This document shows, in pieces, positions 21,466-32,204 of a DNA stretch of 64,000 bases (the stretch's first letter is position 1; every line of letters begins with the position of its first letter). The DNA lies in NCBI GenBank assembly GCA_964036315.1, contig OZ038480.1, positions 8,867,703 to 8,931,702 of the forward strand. The letters are read 5' to 3'. The position numbers and the translations under genes were made by a program. The notes under the pieces are model-generated. The model did not search any database and was not told where the DNA came from. It saw nothing but the letters and a program-made list of their open reading frames with translations. This stretch comes from Acanthosepion esculentum. Its lineage: Eukaryota > Mollusca > Cephalopoda > Sepiida > Sepiidae.

Positions 21466-22185
21466 TCCCGTCCTGGGTATGATGATAAACTACATCCCCG
21501 TCCTGGGTAAGACGATAAACTACATCCAGCAGCAAGGTCTCTGACCAGGAGGTTTTGAGGAGCAGGGAACCACCTCTTAATTGCTGGTGTTCCCAGGTCC
21601 ACCCTGACCCGGGGTCGTAGCACCTGTTAGGGTCCCAGCTATGGGCAAATAGTTCACCCCACAACATGACTATGAAAGTGTAAAAATAGATTTTAATACC
21701 AGAAGTACTTTGTAAAAAAAATTAATATCAGCAATAAATTTTTGAAAAAAGAAGATCATACCAGCACTAAAAATCTTGTCAGCATTAAATAACCCATTGA
21801 GGTTAATATGCCACAAAATAAAACAAACCAAATTATACACTTTTGAAAAAAAATATTATCAGCTATACATTCTTTTGAAAAAAAAAGGAAATTTTGTCAG
21901 CCTTAAATAACCTATTGTGGTTGATATGCCGTAAAACAAAACAAACCAAACCAAACTTATTTCTTACAAAGAATAGATATTCTATTCATACGAACCTATC
22001 CTAAAAATATTGTCGGCTTAAATAACCCATTGTGCTTGATATGCCGTAAAACAAACCAAACCAAACCAAACTGATTTCTTACAAAGAATACATATTCTAT
22101 TCAAACGAACCTTTCCTAAAAAATCTTGTCGGCATTAAATAACCCATTGAGGTATTGATATGCCGTAAAACAAAACAAACCAAAT
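21466..22185 (-). repeat. Family E dispersed repeat, long copy
   Basis: Reverse complement of the 6205-6650 layout: CCGTCCTGGGTA..GACGATAAACTACATC twice (30-bp spacing), TTGCTGGTGTTCCCAGG, CCGGGGTCGTAGCACCTG, CAGCTATGGGCAAATAGTT. Then AT-rich units with ACCAGCA/ATCAGCA, and four diverged copies of TTAAATAACCCATTG..TGATATGCCGTAAAACAAA. The last shows tandem growth at the tail end too. Confidence 0.75.
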
Positions 22186-22470
22186 GTATATTTCGACGTG
22201 TTGATCCATTCCCATGAATTTTTCTTGTTCAAGTTGGTTCTTAACTGTAATATTTCTATCTCACTTTTTAATTCTTTCTAAAACCACTTTTTCCCTAAGT
22301 TTTTTAAAAATTCTAGATAGGCTTTGTTTCAATTTATTTTGGGGGCATGAGCGGAGTCGAATTGAGCCAGATTTCATATCTGCTTTGACTTTATCGTTTA
22401 AAAATATATATTGGTAGTGTGATCAATATATAACATAAAAGGCTTCTAGATATAGAACACAGAAATCAAC
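22186..22470. other. No recognisable gene
   Basis: Short AT-rich spacer between the family E copy and the ribozyme-like motif. On the minus strand it is downstream of that motif. Confidence 0.45.
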
Positions 22471-22527
22471 ACTGCATGTCGACTGTCAGTTTCATGCCTT
22501 AAACGATCATCAGGCCAGCTGACAGGT
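22471..22527 (-). ncRNA. Candidate hammerhead ribozyme (type I-like), degenerate
   Basis: Minus strand: CUGAUGA (plus 22507-22513), 13 bases, GAAAC (plus 22489-22493), UGACA, GUC (plus 22481-22483) with the expected cleavage point after that C. All conserved core bases are present: CUGAUGA, GAAA, and UH at the site. Helix III can form ACU/AGU closed by GAC. Helix I has the first pair C-G, then G.A, G-C, U-A. Helix II is poor: its two basal positions mismatch. Hammerheads occur in the terminal repeats of Penelope-like elements, and this motif is upstream of, and on the same strand as, the PLE at 17130-21200. Probably a decayed ribozyme. Activity is uncertain. Confidence 0.4.
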
Positions 22528-23016
22528 GAATAATCATTTAAGCTGTAAGACTGATAGAAACTATGCAGTGATAATTTCTATGCTTATTGATCAAAATTTA
22601 AATTAAGTAAAAATTAATGTACTAAAAGCAATTATTTTTGGGCTAAAAGATATCTTCTTTATAAAACTTTGCGAAATCCATTATGTATATCAACTTTCAC
22701 TTTCAAACATTGGTACACTACTAATTTTCATGCGTTCAACTTTCGGTATATGACTTTTACAAACTGCTTTGATTAGCTAAAATTAATAATTCTTATAATT
22801 AATTCTAAAATATTGACAAAGATTATAAAGGCAACAACGACATTCATTTAGTACAAATACAAATAATACAGACTTGTTTTATGCAAAAAAAAAAATCTTT
22901 TGTTCTGTCGTGCACACATCCTGGGCGATGGCAGACGACAATTTCATGAAGGCACGTTAAAATTGTGAACTAAATGAAACCATTTTAAAATGTTTGATGT
23001 TCTATTATTGAATATA
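22528..23016. other. No recognisable gene
   Basis: AT-rich. An A9 run is near 22889. Possibly upstream flank of the PLE terminal repeat (minus strand), but unproven. Confidence 0.4.
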
Positions 23017-24269
23017 CAGGGGTTGGACAAAATAATTGGAACAGTTGCAAATTCCACTCCTATATTTCAAAGACCTATCATATTAAGAACTTTAACTAAA
23101 ACTTCGTAACTGCAGATTATATCTATTGTAAATACGTTTATTTATCTAATTTACTGACTTTGTTTTATTTATTTTTAGAATTTAGTAAAATTTAAGCTAA
23201 CTACTTGACCTCTCTGAGTTCGAAAAAGGGCAAATTGTTGGATCTTGCATGACAGGAGCCTCCATCACTAAAATTGCTGAAATGTTTGGTTTTTCAAGAG
23301 CTAATATATAAAGAAATAGGACGCAATTCGAGAAACAGGGCAAAACCTCTAGCAACCGTAGCAATTCGGGCCGGACTTGCAAATTTACTGACAAAGACCG
23401 ACGTGCATCGAAATGCAATGTGGCAAAAAATCATCAGACTACTGCGGCCAAAGTGACTGCTGAGTTGAATAATCATCTGAATAGTCCAGTTTCTACTAAA
23501 ACTGTTCGTCGTGAGATCAATAAGGCTGGATATCATGGAAGAGCCGCCGTAAGGAAACCTCTTCTCTTCACTCGCAACATTCAAAAGAGGTTGAAATGGT
23601 GCAGAGATCACAATGTCTGGTCTGCAGACCAATGGAAGCAAGTCATATTCTCAGACGAGTTCAGTTTTTCTTTTTTCTTAACTTAAGGGCGAGTTTATGT
23701 GTGGAAGCAGCCCAAAGAATCTTACAACCATGACTGCCTTCTTCTAACAGTGAAGCATGGAGGTGGATCAGTGATTTGGGCCGCCATATCATGGAAATGT
23801 CTCGGTCCAATAGCTGCCCTCAACAGCAAAGATTACCTGAACATTTTGGGAGATCATGTTCATCCAATGCCCCAGACTTTATTCCCTGATGGTGACTGCA
23901 TCTTCCAAGACGATAATGCTCCAGTAAATACTGCTCGAGTGGTTAAGAATTGATATGAAGAGCATGAAAGTGAGCTAGAACACATGGAGCGGCCTCCCAA
24001 ATCTCCAGATATCAATATTATTGAACATTTGTGGTGCATTTTAGAGCGACAAGTTAGGAGCCGCTATCCTTCACCGTCGTGTCTTAAAGAGCTAGAGCAG
24101 GTGTTAATGGAAGAATGGCTGAAAATTCCTCTGGATGAAGTCAGGAATATGTATGATTCCATTCCTAGACGTATTAAAGCCGTATGTGAGGCTAAAGGAG
24201 GACCAACTCCCTATTAAATAAATTTTCATTGAATTTAACAACTGTGTCAATTATTTTGTTCAACCCTTG
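23017..24269 (+). mobile_element. Tc1/mariner transposon, DD36E type
   Basis: 1253 bp between TA at 23015-23016 and TA at 24270-24271. Short terminal inverted repeats: CAGGGGTTGGACAAAATAAT at the left and, inverted, ATTATTTTGTTCAACCCTTG at the right. Length, ends and transposase fit a single-gene Tc1-type transposon. Confidence 0.85.
23195..24217 (+). pseudogene. DD36E Tc1-type transposase, inactivated
   Basis: Recognisable from LSEFEKGQIVGSCMTGASIT (first HTH; no ATG remains) through TTAAKVTAELNNHLNSPVST (second HTH) and RLKWCRDHNVWSADQWKQVIF. Then SDEFSF (first Asp), KHGGGSVIWAAISWKC, IFQDDNAPVNTA (second Asp), PDINIIEHLW (Glu) and AKGGPTPY-stop at 24217. The last catalytic spacing counts to 36 residues, placing it with the DD36E (Incomer-like) group rather than DD34E. 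Breaks: TAA at 23309 after SRANI, a frameshift near 23400, a stop and shift near 23685, and a TGA replacing Trp at ~23952. All three catalytic residues survive but no single frame does. Confidence 0.85.
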
Positions 24270-24344
24270 TATTTTGCAGTAAGATTGGACTGTGAAACAT
24301 TATTAAAAGATCGTATATGAAATTTTTAATGTTTGCCTAGTTAT

Positions 24345-24800
24345 TATTTTGATACAAAACTTCCTAATTCCATTTCCCCTATGTTAGCGAGATCTGGAAT
24401 ATTCTGGTTATATATTTGTCTATATTTTTTGGTATCGTAACTCTTTACGCTATTTACATTCTTCGGACTATTGTCCTTATCTTTATTGCGATATTCACGT
24501 TGTTTCGGCTGTTGTACGCTCCGACCTTTTTTCAAATGGTATACGTTGCAATTTCAATTCGAACCCTTCATTTAAACCATGAGGTGCCATGATTTTTTGA
24601 TACGTCCGTTTCAGTTAATTCTCTTTGTTAATCCAAATCTCTAAGTTTTTATTCCCTCAGGTATCGAACTCACAACCCTTTGGGTCAAATCACTTTTGGC
24701 TCAATCAATCCACGCTTTTATCCACTAGGCAAAAGAAAACTACAGCCGAAAATTCGTGAATATAGCAATAAAGGTGAGAGGTCAATAGCCCGAACAATGT
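24345..24800 (-). repeat. Family A SINE with inverted tail upstream of the head
   Basis: On the minus strand the head is at about 24733 (GCCTAGTGGATAAAAGCG), box B-like GTGAGTTCGATACC. Body: GAACTAAAGAG.. and ATTGAAATTGCAACG. The tail has GGTCGGAGCGTACAACAGCC followed by GAAACAACG and GACAATAGTCCGAAGAATG. Upstream of the head, at 24750-24800, the plus strand reads CAGCCGAAAATTCGTGAATA...CAATAGCCCGAACAATG, an inverted second copy of the tail. The same arrangement occurs at 25318. Confidence 0.7.
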
Positions 24801-24867
24801 AAATAATACAATTGCTCTTATTGGCATTACATAAATTCTCTTAATCATATATAGTGTGTTCAATTTT

Positions 24868-25001
24868 GGGCACCTTGAGGGGGTGTCATGGTTAAAAAGC
24901 TTGTCTCTCTAGAACAATTACGACTGAGAAGTGAGTTCGATTGTCACTGGGTGCCCCCTACTTTCGGCCTTGTGCCACATCTAAGCTACGCTTAGAAAAT
25001 C
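24868..25001 (+). repeat. Family B tRNA-derived SINE, copy 1
   Basis: Box A-like TCATGGTTAAAAAGC, box B-like TGAGTTCGATTGTC, then CACTGGGTGCCCCC, TTTCGGCCTTGTGCCACATC and TAAGCTACGCTTAGAAAATC. The better preserved copy is at 53479-53616. Confidence 0.75.
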
Positions 25002-25037
25002 ATTTAATTCTTACCTGGTTGTATCATGGCTACGACT

Positions 25038-25140
25038 AGATTGAACCAGCTTGGACCAGATATGACAAGCCAAGACCAGCTATGACTAGCTTAGACCAGC
25101 TTGGACAAGCTATGACCAGCTAAGACCAGTTTAGATCAGC
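25038..25140 (+). repeat. Decamer tandem repeat
   Basis: About ten diverged units of the form AGACCAGCTT / TATGACCAGC, alternating so that a 20-bp period is also visible. Confidence 0.8.
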
Positions 25141-25317
25141 GGTGCGAGTGAAAACACTCGGGTCCCCACGTTAAAACTGACCTTGTGTCACAACCTGACT
25201 CAGCGGGGGTGGTCAAGTAAATATCTATAGTGAGTTCAATTGATTTTGGAAGTCGTTGTTATTATAAACTTAGATTTCCTATTTTATACATACTCTTTAG
25301 GTATTATCTCTCTATAT

Positions 25318-25625
25318 TTCTGAGATGAGGTATTATGTACATTATTTACATTATTCGGACTCATGGCACAGTGAATAAAGGCGTTAGTTAGATCCAGTAA
25401 CAGGACCCAAAGAGTGTGAGTTCAATACCCGGCTAAGGCAGTGGAGAACTTTCAGAGGGAAATTAACAGGAGATAACTGATAACTGACATCCATTAAACA
25501 TGGCATGTGGAACTAGAACAGTCTACGCCAGTGAGCGAAATAAAGGGTTCAGTTCGATATTCTAACCACCTGAAGAAGGCCGGAGCGTGCAACGGCCGAA
25601 ACGTTGTCTGTATGTATTGTTTGGA
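25318..25625 (+). repeat. Family A SINE with inverted tail upstream of the head, best copy
   Basis: 25318-25358 is the tail inverted (CTGAGATGAGGTATTATG...CATTATTCGGACT). From 25360 the head runs forward: TGGCACAGTGAATAAAGGCG, GTGAGTTCAATACCCGG. Then GGGAAATTAACAGGAGATAA, ATGGCATGTGGAACTAGAAC and ATAAAGGGTTCAGTTCGATA. The end is CACCTGAAGAAGGCCGGAGC followed by GTGCAACGGCCGAAACGTTG and TC. The GGCCG/CGGCC stem between CTGAAGA and GAAAC is perfect here. Confidence 0.8.
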
Positions 25626-26680
25626 TAATATGATAACATCCAGGACGGAAATTAAAAAAAAACACCCGGAATAGGGTTTTTCCTCGAATTTAATCTGGGG
25701 AAGTCTACAATGGTAAAGAACGCAGTAGAATTGTAGACAATGTTTTGGTGGTTTTGGGAATAATGCAGTCAAAAATGTCGGGTAAGAAAAGAATTATTGG
25801 TCAAGAAGAAAGAATACATAAGGGAAATTTACAACTTAAACTCTGATTTTCAAAAATAATAAAACACGGCTGCTAAAAACCCTTTAGAAACGAATCATTC
25901 AACACACTTGAATGAAGCACTAGCATAAAGAAGCCACCTTTCTGGCTAAGGAAATTGATCGTTGTTTTTGGCCTGACAACGATTGCCCTACTTTTGCAAA
26001 TACAAACGATAACAGAGGTGGAACCCCAGAAGCTGTTATGAAAGGCTAAATTAGAACATATAAACTATTTATCGCAAGGTTGGGCTTACTAGATCTCCTC
26101 ATCATAGATTTTACAATAAGGACTATTAGCCGCATCTATTTTTTTTTTTATTTTTTTGCAGGATGTTAAACAGATTTTTGTACTCATTTCGCCCCAAGCC
26201 AGACGATAAAAACATGACGTAAGGTAGCACCGAAAATGAGAAAAACCCCCAGAGAAAACGTTATTCAAGAGAAGGTGACAATAAAAAGAACAAGATTCCA
26301 GAACACAGATGACAACGATTAACGATACACTGAAATTATTCAAGATCGCAGTTGATAGGAAAGCAAAAAGTCGAAATAGATGTTCACAAGAAAAAAAAAA
26401 CGAGAGAAAAGAACGCCTTAGCCTGAAGTTTTTATTTATATTCACATTTGATTTAATTTCATCGGCTCTTGTTCTCAGAGGCTGGCTTTAACTATAAGAG
26501 TGAATTCTTTTGTTAATAATCATGTATTTTCTTGATTTGACAACTTACCCAAGGCTTAAGAGAAAATAAACGGCTATATATTTCGGTAGATTACGATTTT
26601 TTCTGTGTTGTCGCCTTGCCTGGTTGAGACTTTTGAGCAAATAGAAGGCAATTATGTACGTGCATGTTTGTGACTGTATG
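25626..26680. other. No recognisable gene
   Basis: Open frames here (for example 26089-26445 minus) lack any family resemblance and have no repeats I can match. Confidence 0.45.
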
Positions 26681-27145
<465 letters not shown>

Positions 27146-27397
27146 ATGTCAACGAACACTCGTTGCCACTTTTGCAATGTCAACGAATAATCGTTGTCAC
27201 TTTCGTCATGTTCGGTGTAGTAGACACTTTGTAATCGCAGATACAACTGCAGTAACGCCGTTGAACAATACCGGTGACAGACGCCTTCGAATAGTACTTG
27301 CTCGATAATACTCGCTAAAATAGTATCCACCGAATAGTAATCCGTATAGTGATCCGAGCAGAGAATAGTCTAGTGAATAGTATATAAAATCAGTCAG
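27146..27397. other. No recognisable gene
   Basis: A short direct repeat (TGTCAACGAA(C/T)A, CGTTG(C/T)CACTTT) at 27147-27210. Otherwise nothing recognised. Confidence 0.45.
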
Positions 27398-27513
27398 TCA
27401 GTTATGTGTCATGCGTGATACACACGGGAAAAAAATCTGCATCATCAGTCATGTATCGAAAGATACATGATCGCCTAAGCATGTATCATGCATGGCACAT
27501 TACTGATTGTATA
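27398..27513. repeat. Family H palindromic repeat
   Basis: CAGTCAGTTATGTGTCATGC at the left faces GCATGGCACATTACTGATTG at the right. Inside is a second hairpin, CATGTATC-GAAA-GATACATG. Another copy is at 55465-55530, where it interrupts a LINE. Confidence 0.75.
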
Positions 27514-27733
27514 TAGAATAGCGAGCAGTATAGTAATAGAGGATAGACTAGAAATAGTGATTCAAATAGTAATAGAGGATAGAATAGAAATAGTGATCTA
27601 TTAGAAGCCACGAGAATTACCATTTATACATTTGCCTTACTACCACGTGATCTATTTATTTAGAATGGGATCACCTGTGTTTGCTCTCTTGTGATCTGTG
27701 TTCACACTCCAGTGTCGACAGCAACACTTTATA

Positions 27734-27736
<3 letters not shown>
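27514..27736. repeat. 35-bp imperfect duplication
   Basis: GTAATAGAGGATAGACTAGA..AATAGTGATTCAAATA is followed by GTAATAGAGGATAGAATAGA..AATAGTGATCTATTA (about 27532-27605). The rest is unrecognised. Confidence 0.55.
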
Positions 27737-27793
<57 letters not shown>

Positions 27794-27998
27794 TGAACCC
27801 TGTTGTCAAGGCTTAGAGGCCACAAGCTGTATAATGTTAGACGCAATCGTCAGATGGCCTGACGATTGCGTCTAGCAGAAACACCCTGTGAAACACCCTG
27901 TTGACATCAGTATTCACTTTTACATTTACACACGCTATATATCTGATATTGAGCATTTATCCCATAAATATACCACACCTTAAGATTGTATTTCTTCA

Positions 27999-28035
<37 letters not shown>

Positions 28036-28081
28036 GTATGTATTCATGTATATATATATATACACATATATATACATACAC

Positions 28082-28118
<37 letters not shown>

Positions 28119-28336
28119 AATATACATATATATATAAATATACATATATATATATACATATATATATACATATATATATACATATATACACACATATATA
28201 TATAGATATATACACATACATATATACATATATATATATATACATATATACACACATATATATACATATATACACATACATATATACACATATATATATA
28301 TACATATATACACATATATATCTACATATATATATA
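27737..28336. repeat. TA/CATA microsatellite complex with a hairpin and repeated unit
   Basis: (TA)n at 27737-27789. A perfect 15-bp hairpin TAGACGCAATCGTCA/TGACGATTGCGTCTA at 27838-27874. The 140-bp unit 27857-27996, repeated from 26745. Then TA with ATACAC/ATACAT interruptions to 28336. Long IY-rich open frames here on both strands are artefacts. Confidence 0.85.
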
Positions 28337-28455
28337 TTTTTGAATTGGACAAGTTCCGACAATTTATTTAAAGACATTTATTATAAAACAGAGCATTTGC
28401 TTAAATACTTGTATCTATAAAAAGAACGCTAAACATATCATAAAAATGTCTTTAA
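28337..28455. repeat. Family F dispersed repeat, copy 1
   Basis: TTGAATTGGACAAGTTCCGA, ATTTAAAGACATTTATTATA, CAGAGCATTTGCTTAAATAC, TTGTATCTATAAAAAGAACG, and ends AAAATGTCTTTAAATA. The ends pair with each other (TTTAAAGACATTT / AAATGTCTTTAAA). More copies at 50446-50552 and 50776-50870. Confidence 0.65.
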
Positions 28456-28562
<107 letters not shown>

Positions 28563-29217
28563 TATTAGATCTCATTCGAATTTAAATTTCAACAGAATAT
28601 CCTGTATTTGTATTTGCTAATTTTAAGAAGTCTTCTTTAAGAAGTCTTCTTGTGTTGGCTGAAATGTAAGTCCAGAACTGGAGAATACCGTGAATAAATA
28701 GGTTCTTTTCTTTCAGCCATTCAATTGGGGAAAGTCTACCACTCTTGTTATATTTTATATTAATTATACGAAATCGTCTTAACAAATAAGCAGTTTTTAT
28801 GTTCATAGGAGCTTTCCTCAAAAACCGTACTCACTATATAAATGATTTTCCGTACCTACCAGCGTAATACACTCGGAAATTAATCGAAGTTGTTATTTTA
28901 AAAATGTTGATTTATAAGACAGTGTAAAATCAGATAAAAAGAGCAGAACAGATGTATAAGAAATGTGAGATTTTTTCACAGATAGTCTGTCAATGAATGA
29001 TGTTGAGAAATCATCCATTCATCGTAGCTAAGGGTACAAATATTACGCAGTGATAGTAGGTGATGTACACTTCTCTGTAAACAATACTTTCTTTATCTCT
29101 TTTCAACAACCAAGCATTTTTTTCTGATGTAACTCTAACTTTGATTGACCTACGTTACTCGTGTCTATTCAATTTTATTTCCGCGTTTTGTTGACGTACG
29201 GACCTTATATTTGGAGG
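28563..29217. other. No recognisable gene
   Basis: A small tandem (TTAAGAAGTCTTC twice, 28622-28648). No family-like frame. Confidence 0.45.
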
Positions 29218-29985
29218 CAAGGATATTACAATAATCCAGAACCTATGCTGGAAAAACACCTGCCTGCATGTGAAATCAGTAAATATACAAACATAGAAAG
29301 CGTTATAAGAAAAAGGCTGCGTCCTCTCAGCAGATAATCAACCTTCACAGAGAAGTGATTCTGAGAGAATTAAATTTTTTACCAGCTTTCATTATTGATG
29401 GCCATAATCTTAAAAAAACAATAGATATATACATATAACACTGTTGTGTTAACAGCAGAAACAGAAAGGAAATACAGGAACTCCTAAAGAAAGTAAATTA
29501 AAAAAGTAAGAATAAAGGCTAAACATAAATTTTAAGAAGATAGAATGTATGCTCGCTATCAAAAAGATGAGGCCAACATGCGAATTACAAATTGGAGATG
29601 CCAAAATCAAATAACTACAAATATTTAAATATCTAGGAAGTATTTGAAAAAGGAAAAAAAATGCGACACGGAAATCCGAAATGCGAGGGTGTACTGGTAT
29701 AATAAAAAAAAGCTTTTGAAATGCTATACAAAGTATTAAGAAACAGGATAATCTTAACTGTTATTTGATAGTATCGGTCTTCCTATATGGTACTGAATGC
29801 CATAAATAAACACACACACACAGACACACACACATTTGGTATCAAAAAGAGACGGTTAAAAATTTCAAGGTCATAAAATGAGGAAAGAGAGGTTGAAAAA
29901 TTTGACGCTCACAGGACGTTGTAAGGTCAAGGGGGACAAAGAAAAGCAGCGCATGTTTTACCTAACGAGTTTTTATAGACGGTTT
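29218..29985 (+). pseudogene. RTE-like LINE relic, copy 3
   Basis: Heavily shifted frames read ISKYTNIES (~29275), EVILRELNFLPAFIIDGHNL (~29352), RKEIQELLKKVN, CDTEIRNAR (~29660), then LKFQGHKMRKERL-type and NLTLTG-type pieces at 29850-29925. They follow the RTE-like order seen at 2530-3472. The YADDT block is lost: the window has IDIYI there. A CA-rich insertion lies at 29811-29833. More decayed than the other two copies, so probably older. Confidence 0.65.
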
Positions 29986-31241
29986 TAATGTTACCGATCT
30001 GGATACGGAACAACATATAAGCAGTAAATTCTTATCTTAACTCTTGAATTTATTAGGTGCATTACGAGTCATTTTAAATGAAGCGAACTTTGAAATATTA
30101 CAAGAGACAAATTATAAACTGCCCAAGAAAGATTACTATTTTCTGACATTTTGAATGATTTAAGGCATGTAAAACTGATTATTTTTAATGTATGCAGTCG
30201 CTCTCTTTAATGTCTAACTTGACAAATTTCGAGAACAATCTATGCTTGGAACTTTTTGCGCTGTCTGAAAGCCATGTCTTTCAGCAGAACGCAATACAAC
30301 ACAAGACAACAAGAACGTTCTCTATGTTTCTGTTAACCCAGTAATTATCCGGGAGGCCATTGTTCAACAACAGAATTGGCTCGAAATTAAAAATAAATAA
30401 AAGAACATGTCTTATCTGATTGATGCCCAATACATATTGAATTTAAAACCTCATTATTTAGCAGCAAAATAATTTTAATTTAATGAAAACATAGAGGATG
30501 TGATGAAAAATGTTGATATCGATTCTTCTGTATATATATTAAGTCATTTACTTCTGTTCAATAAGATGTGTGAAATGGAGGCTCGACTGTCAGAAAAAGA
30601 ATAAAAAAGATATCAAACATTATATTAGCTTTAAATCAGAATAAAGAGAAAGAATCTGTCAACATCTAAGACTTGGCAGCATTTCTTGTCAGGAGGTGAA
30701 ACTTTAGTTCGTGCAAGTGTCGAACAAAAGGTGTCAAATTTAAGCGGAATAGATAGAGGCGGACAAAGCAAGAAATACAGTCAGCCGTCAGTGACATAGC
30801 AAAAAAAAAATTAAAATACACTCTAGCTCTAGCGAGTAGAAATAGAAGAATTGCCAAGCCTCGGCGAATTTTCTATGAAGTTTAATCCAGTAAAAAAATA
30901 TGATTCCTAAATAAAAAGAAATGAAAAAGTGATATGACGAAAAACTGGTTTTCCGAAAAAGAAAAAAAAAATTCTTTGTGCTCAAGAATATTTTGATAAC
31001 TTGTCTAAATATCTTTTTAGTTTGATATCGGAAACAGCAAAACGAAACTATCATTTTCATTTCTTTAGTCAGCGCTCTATTTTTTTTTAATTGCGCATCG
31101 ACTCCTGATTTTTTTTTAATATCGATATTCTTTGAGGAAGATGAAAACATTCCGCCAAAAATGCCTCTAAGTCAAGCAGCAACAAGAATCGTTAAGTCAG
31201 CAGTTATAAATATAGAAAGTGACGATTCAAGTTGTTAGGCT
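29986..31241. other. No recognisable gene
   Basis: AT-rich. Open frames on the minus strand (30666-30857, 30788-31150) are of low complexity. Nothing recognised. Confidence 0.45.
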
Positions 31242-31379
31242 GTCTCAAAAGTATATTCGTTTTTTATTGTTTTTAATCAACATTTTTTTTTTATCCTGTA
31301 GTAATGTTCTGCATATGGCATCTGTTATGGTCCAATATCCTCGCACCACTGTTATGGTCCAAGGTTAGGACCAAGGATG
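31242..31379. other. Possible isolated mariner end
   Basis: TTAGGCTGTCTCAAAAGTAT at 31237 has the form of a mariner terminal repeat. No inverted partner or transposase was found nearby, so it may be a solo end or chance. The rest has a diverged GTTATGGTCCAA repeat at 31327 and 31351. Confidence 0.3.
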
Positions 31380-31505
31380 AACAACACGAACACAAGAGTA
31401 GAAAATAACAAAGATATATTACAACAGAAATATAATACAAGAAGTTGAAGGTGTTAGTATTAACTGTCAGTCTGGTTTAGAGTGAAATAATATTGTCTTA
31501 ATTCG
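31380..31505 (+). repeat. Family G dispersed repeat, copy 2
   Basis: CAACACGAACACAAGAGTAG, AAGATATATTAC, AATACAAGAAG, GTTAGTATT and GTCTGGTTTAGAGTGAA, as at 9539-9665. The sequence following to about 31700 (including the 9-bp hairpin CCCGGACGA/TCGTCCGGG at 31627-31659) may belong to the same element but has no second copy here. Confidence 0.6.
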
Positions 31506-31699
31506 TTAGATCTCGAAAGTATGTAGCACAAGGCCGAGTTTAACGTGGGTTTCTCCGAGCCCGTAAGCTCGGCCAAAAATACTCCCTTAAGAAGCCGTAT
31601 AAACTGGTTCAGGGCTTGTCTACCACCCCGGACGAAACTTCGGCAAAGCCTCGTCCGGGTTCCTCTCTGCCAAAACAAAGAGTTCGACAGGAGTCGTGC

Positions 31700-32204
31700 A
31701 AAAGCCCAAATTATTTAGAAACCCAAACCTTTCAAATTTATTGCCACTTACTTGGTGCAATGTTTATAATCTGGGTTCTTAGACAAACTTTGGTCTGCCA
31801 TTATAATTTGTATCTATCGTTGTAACATCTGAAACAAGAGTTCAGACTGAACAACAACAACAATAATAATAATAATAATAATAACAATTTGAAATTACAT
31901 TTTTCTTTTATTTAATTTCATTTTAAGTCTCTTTGCCTTCATTTAACTTTGTTTTTTTTCATTTTTCATTTAAGTTTAACTCTCAATGTAAAATTATGTC
32001 CACATTTCATCTGGTAGTGCTCACTGCGACTTTATACTAAGTTAAAAGTTATTATAGGCAATACCATTTCCATACCCCTATTCTACCCGCCTGAATACAG
32101 TACTCAATAATGAACACTTGAACAATGGACATCTGAATATAATCAACCCACTATCTCATAGGCAGTATCAACTCTTCAGACGTGGTCGACAATCGTCCTA
32201 CCAA
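31700..32204. other. No recognisable gene
   Basis: An (AAC/AAT)n tract at 31850-31886. The rest may be 5' flank of the LINE that follows. Confidence 0.4.

Noticed and set aside
31237..31275. Mariner element starting at TTAGGCTGTCTCAAAAGTAT
   Set aside because: No inverted partner within several kb and no transposase; kept only as a possible solo end.
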